From positions 1-59,675 of the forward strand of contig JABFXY010000055.1 in the NCBI GenBank assembly GCA_013361525.1: a stretch of 59,675 nucleotides of DNA. The letters run 5' to 3'. This stretch comes from Polyangiaceae bacterium (lineage in GTDB: Bacteria; Myxococcota_A; Polyangia; Polyangiales; Polyangiaceae). Within the stretch, counting starts at the first letter, position 1. The number at the start of each line of letters is the position of its first letter. Below are positions 1-8,106 of this stretch, one piece after another. Position numbers and translations under genes: made by a program. The notes under the pieces were generated by a model that was not told the origin of the DNA, did not search any database, and saw only the letters and a list, made by a program, of their open reading frames with translations.

Positions 1-23
1 GGACGTCATCGTGGGAAAGGTGG

Positions 24-66
24 AAGCTCCCCCCTCGCTTGCGAGGGGGGTTGGGGGGGAGAAATT
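24..66. repeat. C/G-tract hairpin repeat, copy 1
   Basis: A 9-bp stem (29-37 with 42-50, loop 38-41) of a C6-TCG arm pairing with a CGA-G6 arm, flanked by a G-run and GAGAAAT. Read on the minus strand it is ATTTCTC7-AAC6TCGCAAGCGAG6, almost identical to the element at 12791-12830. There is no T-tract, so it looks like a dispersed intergenic repeat rather than a plain terminator. The rest of 1-117 shows nothing else I can support. Confidence 0.6.
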
Positions 67-117
67 GCAGAACCGACGGCGCCGAACGTGGCACCGCCGA
101 CTTTTTCGTCACCTTGT

Positions 118-765
118 TTAGGGTTGATCGAGCTCCTTGAGCTCGACCCATCCGGAGTGGACCGAGCGATCCGCAGCTTCGAACTTCACCTGCAACCAGG
201 GTCCTTCGGGCCGCAGGACGACGATGCGTGAGCCCGCGGGAACCGTCGACTCGACGGGACTACCCGCGCTGGGGCTCTTCTTCAGCTTCACGGCTTTGCG
301 CGTGAAGATGACGAACAGATCTTCGATCTCGTCGGCGTCGTCCGCGCCCCGCTCCATGCGATCGAGGGAGTTGCCGATGTCGCGCTCGAAGTCGCGGACG
401 GCATCGACGCCGAGCTGACCGACCGGGGTCGTACGCTGGAAATCACGGCGGACGACGTGAATTTCGGTGAGGCCCATCTCACGAAGGACGGCGGGCGCCA
501 CGCTCGTGCCGACGAGGCCGATCGCCATGATCGAAAGGCCCCACGCACCGAACGTGAACAAAGCAGTCGTCGGGATCGGCCCGCGACGCTCGGGCTCTTC
601 TGCCCCGCGTTCGCCTCCGGCGAACCGAGCCACGTGGGAGCCGCCCCGGCCTGTCTCGCTTCGCTCGACGTAGCCTGCCCCACGAGGCTCTTCGCCGCGA
701 TCGCGCCGTTCGACCTCCTGAGCTTGCGGGCTCGGAGGCGGCTGAGATTTGTTTTCGATCGTCAC
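118..765 (-). CDS. membrane protein with C-terminal SH3-like domain
   Basis: The protein has 215 aa. Residues 1-65 are a charged, Pro/Glu/Arg-rich and probably disordered cytoplasmic segment. One transmembrane helix follows at roughly 70-90 (LFTFGAWGLSIMAIGLVG), then a helical linker. The C-terminal 60 residues look like a bacterial SH3 (SH3b) fold: AGSRIVVLRPEGPWLQVKF followed by SGWVELKEL. Such domains usually bind peptidoglycan or peptides outside the cytoplasm. The start is GTG at 765 because it overlaps the TGA of the upstream gene (762-764) as GTGA, which suggests translational coupling. An in-frame ATG at 1008 would lie inside that gene and was rejected. Function is unknown beyond the domain. 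Confidence 0.7.
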   Translation of the reverse strand: MTIENKSQPPPSPQAQEVERRDRGEEPRGAGYVERSETGRGGSHVARFAGGERGAEEPERRGPIPTTALFTFGAWGLSIMAIGLVGTSVAPAVLREMGLTEIHVVRRDFQRTTPVGQLGVDAVRDFERDIGNSLDRMERGADDADEIEDLFVIFTRKAVKLKKSPSAGSPVESTVPAGSRIVVLRPEGPWLQVKFEAADRSVHSGWVELKELDQP

Positions 766-1829
766 CGCGGTGCGCTCGTCGAGCGAGAAGGATCGAGGCT
801 CGTCGGAGGAGCGGTCTCGAGCTGGAGGCCCGGAGCGGCTTGCCCGCCCGCGGGGACGTCCGAGCAGCAGCGAAAGCCCTGCTGATAGAAGATGTGATTC
901 TCGTCGTGAGAGCGCGTCGACGGCCGGCAGCGCGTGCGCACCGGCCCCCAATACCCGCCCTTCAAGATGCTCTGGTTCTTTTCGCCTTCGCGCACGTTCT
1001 GCGTCCACTCGTCAACGTTGCCCGTCATGTCATACACGCCGAACGGGCTCTTGCAACCGGGGCTGCCACCGTTGGCGGTGCCTTGCCAGAGGCGATCGAG
1101 CTCGAACATCGCCTCGAAGCTGTCGCGAGGCTGAAGGGCTTTTTCGTTGAACGCGCGCCATTTACCGTCGATGGGACACTTGTCCGGAGAGCGCACGTAC
1201 CCGTAGGGATAGGGCGTCGCTTCCTCCCCTTCACACGCGAACGTCCATTCGTCTTCGTTGCAGAGGCGTTTGCCTTGATCGGTGCAGGCCTGCTTCGCCT
1301 CGCCGAAGTTGATGAAGATGACCGGGTAAGCGCCTTTTCGATTGGGATACTCGAAGCGGTCCATGCAGAAGTGCATGGGCTTGGTCGGGAGCGACTTGCT
1401 CATCGCGAGCCATTTGTCGCGATCGAACTCGGCGCAACGCTCCGGGTACTCCTTCTGGATCCACTTCGTGCAGGTGCGCTTCTGCATCTCTTCGATGCTG
1501 TTCGGATCGAAGAGGACTTTGCGCGCGGGGTCCGCCTTCATCTGCCCCGCCACCTCGACCATGCCGGCCCCGCAGCTTCCGCGGTTGCCTTCGGCTCGGT
1601 CGGTGACGTTCGGGTCTTCACCCTCGGGGCCGACGATCTGCCAGTGTTTGCCGTTCACGAGGTGCCACTCGCGCTGCGGCTTGCGCTCGACCTTCTCACC
1701 CGCGGCGCCCGACAACATGTCGAGCGGGAGCTCCGACGCCTGGAGACGCACGACAAAAGCCCCGACGGCGGTGACACCCAATACGAAGGAAGCTGCAAGC
1801 AGAACGCGGAACGACACGCTTCGTGTCAT
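762..1829 (-). CDS. FGE/SUMF1-like (formylglycine-generating enzyme fold) protein, probably non-catalytic
   Basis: The protein has 355 aa. Residues 8-28 form a signal anchor. The FGE-sulfatase fold covers about 155-322: CMDRFEYPN, FINFGEAKQAC, RLCNEDEWTFACEG, GVYDMTGNVDEW and a terminal GFRCC. True FGE enzymes use two cysteines in the conserved GGS-F-x-C-x4-C segment. Here that segment is GGYWGPVRTRC (291-301): the second Cys is present (C301) but the first is replaced by Pro. Catalytic formylglycine generation is therefore doubtful, and a binding or structural role is likelier, as in many FGE-fold surface proteins. It lies between a sulfatase-like gene upstream and the SH3 gene it overlaps by 4 bp. 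The ATG at 1829 gives a well-formed hydrophobic leader. Confidence 0.8.
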   Translation of the reverse strand: MTRSVSFRVLLAASFVLGVTAVGAFVVRLQASELPLDMLSGAAGEKVERKPQREWHLVNGKHWQIVGPEGEDPNVTDRAEGNRGSCGAGMVEVAGQMKADPARKVLFDPNSIEEMQKRTCTKWIQKEYPERCAEFDRDKWLAMSKSLPTKPMHFCMDRFEYPNRKGAYPVIFINFGEAKQACTDQGKRLCNEDEWTFACEGEEATPYPYGYVRSPDKCPIDGKWRAFNEKALQPRDSFEAMFELDRLWQGTANGGSPGCKSPFGVYDMTGNVDEWTQNVREGEKNQSILKGGYWGPVRTRCRPSTRSHDENHIFYQQGFRCCSDVPAGGQAAPGLQLETAPPTSLDPSRSTSAPR

Positions 1830-2008
1830 GGTGACGCTTCGTCTTTCCTGAAGGCAAAAAAGGAGAGGCCTGGTGACAGAGTATCTGGTTTCACCGCCGG
1901 CGCACGACGGCGCCGTGGACGAACCGGGAGCCCCTCCACAGCCAGTGCGTAGTCCGTCGGCGCCGGCGGTTGTCTTCCCTCGTCGAGGGCCTGAACAGGC
2001 GGAGAGAA

Positions 2009-2077
2009 GGCTACGCGCTTCGGACTACAGGCTACGTGGAGAGAAGAGAGGCTACGGCTTCGGACTGCGGGCTACGG
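2009..2077. repeat. imperfect direct repeat, two copies
   Basis: Two copies of about 28 bp (2009-2036 and 2050-2077) share the pattern GGCTACG-CTTCGGACT-GGCTACG with a period of about 41 bp. Short GAAGCC/CTGAAGCC reiterations follow to 2120. The gap 1830-2120 carries no gene I can support; it separates the FGE-like gene from the sulfatase-like gene, both on the minus strand. Confidence 0.5.
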
Positions 2078-2120
2078 CGGGACCTCTTTCTTTTCCTGAA
2101 GCCCGAAGCCTGAAGCCTTT

Positions 2121-4409
2121 TCAGTCCGTCTTCTCCGCAGACTTCTTGGAGGCCTTGTCGCCTGAGCGGTCGGCGTCCAAGAGCGCCCGGAGGCGTTTGA
2201 CGTCGTCGGCTCGATCCGACGAGATGTCGTGCTGCTCTTTGGGGTCGTTCGCCAGGTCGAACAACAGGACGCGGTCGCGCTTTTCGCGGTCGATGACGAC
2301 CAGCTTGAGCGGGTAGTCGATGATCGCGCCGCGCTTTCCATTCCGCAGCACCACCGGCGGGCGCGAGAGGGGAGCCCCGCCTGCGGCCGAGACGAGGGAG
2401 ACGCCGATCGACTCGCCCGACACCCCCGCGAGCTCGAGCACGGTCGGGACGATGTCGAGGGTGGACACCGCGCGACCGGTGACGCGCTGAGCCGAGGATG
2501 CGCCGGGCAGCGAAATCACCAGCGGCACGCGAACCATCTCTTCGTAGAGCTCGCGACCGTGGCCCTTCACGTCGTGCTCGCCGAAGCCCTCACCTTGGCT
2601 TCCGTGGACGATGAACACCACGTTGCCCTTCAACGGTGAGGCCTCGATCGCGTCGTAGAGGTCGCCGAGCTGCTTGTCGACGAAGCCGATCTCCGAGTCG
2701 TACGCGCCCTTGTCGCCGCGTCCGAACGAGAAGCCGTCGTGGCGGCGGTACTCTTCGTGCGCGTCGAAGAGGTGGACCCAGAGGAACAGCGGTGCGCCGC
2801 TCGCCTGCTCCTTCTCGACGATCGCGCGTGCCGCGCGAACGGCGAGCGGACCGGTGACGCCGCGCTCCGGGTGCTCGTCGCGGTGAACCTCGGTGAAATG
2901 GTCGAAGCCCTGGTTGAAGCCGCGTTCCTCGCTCAACCATTGAAACGAGCTGACGAACCCCGTCTTGTAACCGGCCCCGCGCAGCCGCTCGGCGAGGGTG
3001 TTCGCTTCGTCGCGGAGCGTCGGCCATTGGCGGTTCGACTTCGCGGTGTCGCGGTACGAAGTCGCGCTGAAGAGCGGGAGGAGCGCGCGCTGCGTGTCGC
3101 TCGCCGGCGCGTACGCGCTCTCGAAGAGCGTTCCCTTTTGGGCGAGCTGCTCGAGGCGCGGCGTCGTCTTGTCCGGATAACCGTACGCGCTCGTGTGATC
3201 CGCGCGCACGGTGTCGAGCGTGACGAGAACGATCGACGGATGGTTGCCCGGCGTGAGCACGGGAGCAGCCGTGGGTGCGGGTGTCGTCGTCGCCTCTCCC
3301 GAGGCGGGATCCGCAGCGTTCCCGGCAGGCTCGGCTGCGCGCGCGCTGGCGGCGGCCGCGGGCCCGTCGGTGCCGTCGCAGTCCTGATCGACGCCGTCGC
3401 CGGGGAGGTCGACTGCACCGGGGTGAATACGCGGATCACCTTCGTCGCAGTCGCGTCCGCCGAAGTGCGCACCGTGCCCGTCACCGTCGCGATCCGTCCA
3501 GCGCTCGAGGCCGCCGACCATCGCCGCCGCGAGCCCACCACCGGATCGAAGCGCGGCGCCGAGCGGCGCGGAGAGGGAGAGCCAGAGCGCGCCGAGGACG
3601 AGCAGAGCGCCCGCCGCCGCGACGCCATACCGACGCGCGAGCTCGCGTGCGCGATCGCCGATGTCGTAGGTGACCGCGACGGCCGCAGCGACCGCGAAGA
3701 GCACACCGTCGATCAACGCGGCTGCGACAATCGCGGCGTGGGGCGAGTCGTCGTGCCCACGCAACAGCGGAAACGAGACGAGGAGCGTCGGGCCGATCGC
3801 GAGAACTGCGAGGCCGACAGCGATGCCGCGCGCGCTCATCCCGCGATCGACGAGCCAGCGACCGGTCTGCACGATGCGATACGCGACCGCGGCGGATCCG
3901 ATCGCGACGCCGAGCGCGAGGACGCCGAACGTCGTCCCACCGAGTCCGCGGTGGTTCGTCTTGTCTTTCAGCACCGCGCCGAGCACGAGCAGGACGGGCG
4001 CCATGAGGCCGATCCAGAGCGCGATCACTGCGGCGGTCGAGCGGCCTGCGCGAAGGCCGGTGACCATGCGGAAACCTCTTCCGGCGGCGCGGCTCAGCGA
4101 GATGCCGATCGCAACGAGGGGAAGCACGACGGCGGCGGCAGCGACCAATCCGCCGACGAACGAGCCCCCGGCACGCGAGACGCGCAGCGCGGCGGGAATC
4201 GACGCGAGGACGCAAGACGCGAGCGCGAGGCCGCAGGCCTCACCGATCGTCTCCCGGAGACTCGGCGCCGGCGGGATGCTCGGATGGCGAAGATGCGCCG
4301 GCTCGCTCTCGCGAGCGGGGGGAGACGGCGGCTCCGACGCGGGCGAAGGCCGCGTCGCGGAGCTCGCTCCGTCGGGATAAAGTGCGGGTTCGCTGCGCAC
4401 GTCCGACAT
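2121..4409 (-). CDS. membrane-anchored sulfatase-like protein with MopE-type metal-binding insert
   Basis: The protein has 762 aa. After a Pro-rich N-terminus there are about seven membrane helices (roughly 55-280). A calcium/metal-binding stretch follows at about 304-346 (DRDGDG, RDCDEGD, DQDCDG), like the thrombospondin-3/MopE repeats of myxobacterial surface proteins. A low-complexity linker leads to an alkaline-phosphatase-superfamily sulfatase domain from about 391 (VLVTLDTVRADH, with metal-ligand Asp399). Where classical sulfatases have CxPSR, this protein has SDTQR (437-441), so the nucleophile position is Ser, not Cys; an ordinary formylglycine-dependent aryl sulfatase is not assured. 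It could act as a sulfatase, phosphodiesterase or phosphoglycol-type transferase at the outer face of the membrane. It is the first gene of a minus-strand run leading to the FGE-like gene. Confidence 0.85.
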   Translation of the reverse strand: MSDVRSEPALYPDGASSATRPSPASEPPSPPARESEPAHLRHPSIPPAPSLRETIGEACGLALASCVLASIPAALRVSRAGGSFVGGLVAAAAVVLPLVAIGISLSRAAGRGFRMVTGLRAGRSTAAVIALWIGLMAPVLLVLGAVLKDKTNHRGLGGTTFGVLALGVAIGSAAVAYRIVQTGRWLVDRGMSARGIAVGLAVLAIGPTLLVSFPLLRGHDDSPHAAIVAAALIDGVLFAVAAAVAVTYDIGDRARELARRYGVAAAGALLVLGALWLSLSAPLGAALRSGGGLAAAMVGGLERWTDRDGDGHGAHFGGRDCDEGDPRIHPGAVDLPGDGVDQDCDGTDGPAAAASARAAEPAGNAADPASGEATTTPAPTAAPVLTPGNHPSIVLVTLDTVRADHTSAYGYPDKTTPRLEQLAQKGTLFESAYAPASDTQRALLPLFSATSYRDTAKSNRQWPTLRDEANTLAERLRGAGYKTGFVSSFQWLSEERGFNQGFDHFTEVHRDEHPERGVTGPLAVRAARAIVEKEQASGAPLFLWVHLFDAHEEYRRHDGFSFGRGDKGAYDSEIGFVDKQLGDLYDAIEASPLKGNVVFIVHGSQGEGFGEHDVKGHGRELYEEMVRVPLVISLPGASSAQRVTGRAVSTLDIVPTVLELAGVSGESIGVSLVSAAGGAPLSRPPVVLRNGKRGAIIDYPLKLVVIDREKRDRVLLFDLANDPKEQHDISSDRADDVKRLRALLDADRSGDKASKKSAEKTD

Positions 4410-4510
4410 CGGCGCGTGGCGATACCACCTCGGTTGCGGGCGGGGAAGCCGAGCGCTTCCATTGTTTTAGGAAGCGCTCGTCGGCGCGCGGCGCGCGCGC
4501 GTTTTCCCGC

Positions 4511-6994
4511 CTACTTGCAGGCGTTGGCCGGCGGCGCCGAGAGCGCGCGCTTCGCGACCTCGCGCATGTCGGGGGCCGCGCGCTCGCCGAGCATCGGCGC
4601 GAGGCGTTGCTTCAAATCGGGCGGTTGAATCCGAACGAGCGCGTTGACCGCGGCGGCCGCGAGCTTGCGATCCTGCTCGAACAACGGGGCCGCGCCCGTC
4701 TGCGCGAGCTCGGTGAGCTCCGCGACGCCTTCGCGATCACACACGGCTCCGAGCGCCTCGACGGCGCGCAGCCGGACGGAAAGCGCCTCTTTCCCGTCGA
4801 AGGCCCGGTCGAAGATCACCTTTCGCTCTTTCGAGGCGCCGCGTGCGCCGAGGGCACGCAACATCTCGGCGCGGACCATCGGCTGCGCCTCGTTGTCGAC
4901 GGCGCGCGCGATGCGTGCGTCGATCGCCGGGTCTTTGGGTGCACCGGCGAGCGCCGTGGCGGCGGCTCGCCGCACGAAGGTCCACGGGTCGACCTCGAGA
5001 CGCTCGACGACCTTCTTCCGAACCGTCTCGTCGATGTCCGCGCCGCCGGAGGTGAGCGAAAGCAGCGCGGCCTCGCGCACGCGAACCTTGTCGTCGGAGA
5101 CGGCGCCGATGAGCAGCGGCCTGAGCGCGGCGATGCCGCCCCCGAGCTCCGCCGCGTGGGCACGCAGGCGCGCGTCGTCGCTCTTTCCGAGCACCTCTTG
5201 CAAAACGGTCGTCGCGCCGGCGTCACCCGCGCGCGCGAGCTCCGAAGCGGGCGTGAGGAGGAGGTACTTGTCGCGGAACTCGGTCGCGCTCGGTGCGAGG
5301 TCCGCGAATACCTTGGACGCGTGTTTCGACGTCCCGATCGACGGTCCGAACGCGCGCAGTACGTCGATCTTCGCGGTGGTGCCCATCGTGCCGAAGCTCG
5401 CGTCGCCGACGCTCGCGTCGAGGGCGCGAACGCCTGCCGCGCGCAGCGTGCCTTTGGTGAGCGCCTTCCTGTACGCGCGCCGCTCTTCCGGTGTCTGCGC
5501 CGCCGAGAGGCGCTGCACCAGCGTCTTGGTGATGAGGTCCGGCGCGACGAGCGCCGCCTCTTCCGCGTAGAGACCGCGAACGTCGTCGAGGGTCGCCTTC
5601 TCGAAGGCTGCGACCAACTGCGGGCCCGACTCTTTGCCGCACCGACGAATCCAATCGCGCGCGCGATCCGACTCGCTGCGATCTTTGTCGAGCAGGAGCG
5701 GGACGTAGAGCGCGAGCTTGTCCTCGCAACCGGTGGCATCGACGACGCGCCGGGCTCGATCGCGAGACGGGCCGTCGAGCTTCGGATACGCGGCGACGAT
5801 CGCATCGATGCCGCGTGCCCCGTAGGCGAACAGGATCGCTTCGCGGAGCTTCGCTTCCGGCGAGGCCGTGCCGAGGCTCTCGGCGAGCTGGGTGAGCGTC
5901 TCGCCGTCGAGGGTCGTGCGCGCGCCGACCTCACCGATGTAGACGCGCGGAGCCGCGGCCTTCCCGGCCTTGGGATCCGCCTTCCTCGCGGGGTACGACT
6001 CGTCGACGATCACGCCGACGCATTTGGTCTGGATGGGCTTCGGCAACGTGATGCGGAAGGTCTTGCCGCCCGCTGCGACAGCGTCCGCGGGCACCGAAAC
6101 ATCGAACGCGCCGCCGTCGGTCATCACGAGAAGCCGCTTCGGCGCGACGACTGCAGCTTGGTCTTTGGGAAGTGACCAATCGAAGTCGAGCCCCACGAGC
6201 GGCACGTCGTGCGGAGCCGAGAGCGACACGAACGGACGCGGGCGCGCGGTATTGCCCGAATCGACCCACGCGGTCGAAGGATCGCCGTCGACCGCGAGCC
6301 AAGCGCGCCCGCTCGAGCTTCCTCTCGCGTGGAGGATCGCGTGGTGCGGCGCCGGCGCGTCGAGCGCCGTCGCAGGAAGGGCGCTCGCCGATGCGCGCGC
6401 AGCACCCGCGGGATCGGGTGTCGGCTCGTCCCTCAAGACGAGCTTGTTCGGATCGAGCTTCTTCAGCGAGGTGAGCACGTCGACGCCACAGAGCGCGTCG
6501 CGCGTCACCACCTTCACCTGCGCTTTGCCGTTCTTCTGCTCGACCTCGAGGCGTGTCGACGAAGCGCCGTCTTTGCCGACGAAACCGGAGAAGAGGACTG
6601 CAGGCACGTCCGAGGTTCGATCAGGCGAAGCGACGAGGATCGCGTACGAGCGACCCGCGGCGGGGGTCAGTCGAACCACCGCAGCGCGTTTGCCACCCTC
6701 GAGCTCGATCGGCTCGACCGTCGCCGAACCAACCGCGCCGCGAACACTCTCCGGCGGGCGAAGCCCGGTGCCACCAGACGGATCGCACGCCTTCGCAGGA
6801 TCCACGCAAGCTCGCACGTAGACGGCGTCGCCTTGTGGAGCGACGACGAGCGCTCGTTGGCCCGGCCCCGCGGTGACGACCGTCGGCGGCTTGGACGAAG
6901 GCGCCGACGTTTGGGCGGCAGCACCTTCTGCAAACGTCGTGGAGGCGACCGAGATCACAGCGATCGAGGCGGCGAGAGAAAACGTCTTTGTCAT
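4511..6994 (-). CDS. secreted HEAT-repeat protein with discoidin-like domain
   Basis: The mature-length product has 827 aa, starting with a signal peptide (MTKTFSLAASIAVISVAST, cut near TFAEGAAAQ). The N-terminal third is beta-rich and holds an F5/8-type (discoidin-like) patch, LAVDGDPSTAWVDSG, often a sugar-binding fold. From about residue 350 the sequence becomes an alpha-solenoid of HEAT/PBS-like repeats (for example ARLRAHAAELGG, VRVREAALLSLTSGG, VRRAAATALAG, VRLRAVEALGAV). Such solenoids are protein-interaction scaffolds, here presumably periplasmic or surface exposed. I chose the ATG at 6994 because it begins the signal peptide; upstream in-frame sequence to 7198 runs through the divergent gene. 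It is divergent from the DHH gene, with a 64-bp shared upstream region. Confidence 0.8.
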   Translation of the reverse strand: MTKTFSLAASIAVISVASTTFAEGAAAQTSAPSSKPPTVVTAGPGQRALVVAPQGDAVYVRACVDPAKACDPSGGTGLRPPESVRGAVGSATVEPIELEGGKRAAVVRLTPAAGRSYAILVASPDRTSDVPAVLFSGFVGKDGASSTRLEVEQKNGKAQVKVVTRDALCGVDVLTSLKKLDPNKLVLRDEPTPDPAGAARASASALPATALDAPAPHHAILHARGSSSGRAWLAVDGDPSTAWVDSGNTARPRPFVSLSAPHDVPLVGLDFDWSLPKDQAAVVAPKRLLVMTDGGAFDVSVPADAVAAGGKTFRITLPKPIQTKCVGVIVDESYPARKADPKAGKAAAPRVYIGEVGARTTLDGETLTQLAESLGTASPEAKLREAILFAYGARGIDAIVAAYPKLDGPSRDRARRVVDATGCEDKLALYVPLLLDKDRSESDRARDWIRRCGKESGPQLVAAFEKATLDDVRGLYAEEAALVAPDLITKTLVQRLSAAQTPEERRAYRKALTKGTLRAAGVRALDASVGDASFGTMGTTAKIDVLRAFGPSIGTSKHASKVFADLAPSATEFRDKYLLLTPASELARAGDAGATTVLQEVLGKSDDARLRAHAAELGGGIAALRPLLIGAVSDDKVRVREAALLSLTSGGADIDETVRKKVVERLEVDPWTFVRRAAATALAGAPKDPAIDARIARAVDNEAQPMVRAEMLRALGARGASKERKVIFDRAFDGKEALSVRLRAVEALGAVCDREGVAELTELAQTGAAPLFEQDRKLAAAAVNALVRIQPPDLKQRLAPMLGERAAPDMREVAKRALSAPPANACK

Positions 6995-7058
6995 CGAGGT
7001 GTCCGACGAGGTACGTGCTAAGCCGTTTGCGTCTAGGCCGCCACTGTCCGAAAGGCCC

Positions 7059-7952
7059 ATGCAACCCGAGCTCTGTTTCGCCACGCCACGTAAGCTCCCC
7101 AAGGCGAAAGACCTTCGCGGGCGTGTGGTCGTCCTCGACATCGCGTTCGCGTCCGAGGCCGGTGGTGCATCGTTCGAAACGATGACGCTGCCGTTCATCC
7201 AGAACCTCGGGCCCAGGCTCGCGGCGTGGGTGGACCATCACGACAGCAGCCATCACGCGCGTTTCAAAGACGACCCTCGGTTCGTGCTGTCGACGAAGGC
7301 CGAGCACGGCGCCTGCCCCGAGATGGTGACGCCCGAGGTCGTGGCGCGGGCAGGCACGGTCGACACGATCGTCTGCCACAACGATTTCGACGGGCTCGTC
7401 AGCGCCGCGAAATGGATCCGCGAAGGGCGCGAGCCTTACCCGGGTGCTGACGCAGACGCGCGCGCCGTCGACACGCGCATCGGGCAGCCGTCCCCGATCG
7501 GCGTCCGCTTCGATCGAGCGCTCCGGGCTCGACCGCGCGATCTCGGCCTCTTCGGCATCGTCGTCCGGCATCTCGTCGCAGGGCTGGAAGAGACGTCGCT
7601 CTGGGAGCCGATCGATCGAGCCGCCGCGGAGCTCGGACCGGTCGAGCAGAACACGCGACAGCTCGCGCTTCGCTACCGTCGTATCGGCACCGATCTGGTG
7701 TTCGCCGACGTGACCGAGCGGCCCGGGCCGTACGACAAAACCCTGCTCCTATTGATTGGTCAGGAGCGCGCGAAGATTGCAGCAGTCCTGGACGGAGACA
7801 GCCTATCGCTCGCTGCCGCATTCGATAGTGGGCTGAACTTCCTTGAGCTGCTCGGACTGTCAGGGGGAATGCCGACGCGCGTGAGTGTGCCGAAAAAAAG
7901 GCTTCCAGACGTGCTCAAAGCCCTGGGGTTGAGCGCGTATTCGATCGACTGA
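7059..7952 (+). CDS. DHH-like phosphoesterase with circularly permuted motif order
   Basis: The protein has 297 aa with no signal peptide. It contains the hallmark DHH phosphoesterase motifs in an unusual order. A beta strand ending in Asp (VVVLDIAF, 23-30) comes first, then the DHH motif (WVDHHDSSHH, 57-66), an HGACPEMV stretch (about 83-90), and only then the HNDFDGLVSAAKW motif (107-119), which normally opens the domain (HxDxDGxxSA). The C-terminal part ends with GGMPTRVSVPKKRLPDVL, reminiscent of the substrate-binding DHHA1 region (GGHxxAAG). DHH enzymes hydrolyse nucleotides, oligonucleotides or cyclic dinucleotides with a Mn2+ pair; the metal ligands are all visible, so activity is plausible. 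I chose ATG 7059 (upstream GAAAGG) because upstream codons overlap the divergent gene. The substrate is unknown. Confidence 0.7.
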   Translation: MQPELCFATPRKLPKAKDLRGRVVVLDIAFASEAGGASFETMTLPFIQNLGPRLAAWVDHHDSSHHARFKDDPRFVLSTKAEHGACPEMVTPEVVARAGTVDTIVCHNDFDGLVSAAKWIREGREPYPGADADARAVDTRIGQPSPIGVRFDRALRARPRDLGLFGIVVRHLVAGLEETSLWEPIDRAAAELGPVEQNTRQLALRYRRIGTDLVFADVTERPGPYDKTLLLLIGQERAKIAAVLDGDSLSLAAAFDSGLNFLELLGLSGGMPTRVSVPKKRLPDVLKALGLSAYSID

Positions 7953-8106
7953 GGGCGATTGCCACGGTCGTTGACGCTCTGTTGAAAACTGTCTAACTCG
8001 CCCGCTGTTAACAGGGGGGCGCCCGCTCGATCGAATCGACGGACGGCGTCTCCGAGGACTGCGCGCGCGTGGGGTCGGCTCTCGCGCGTTTTCTCGGCGG
8101 GTGGAT

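Noticed and set aside
2739..6175. Large plus-strand open frames opposite the sulfatase and HEAT genes
   Set aside because: They are Arg/Ala-rich antisense shadows of clearly coding minus-strand genes; no motifs or ribosome sites.
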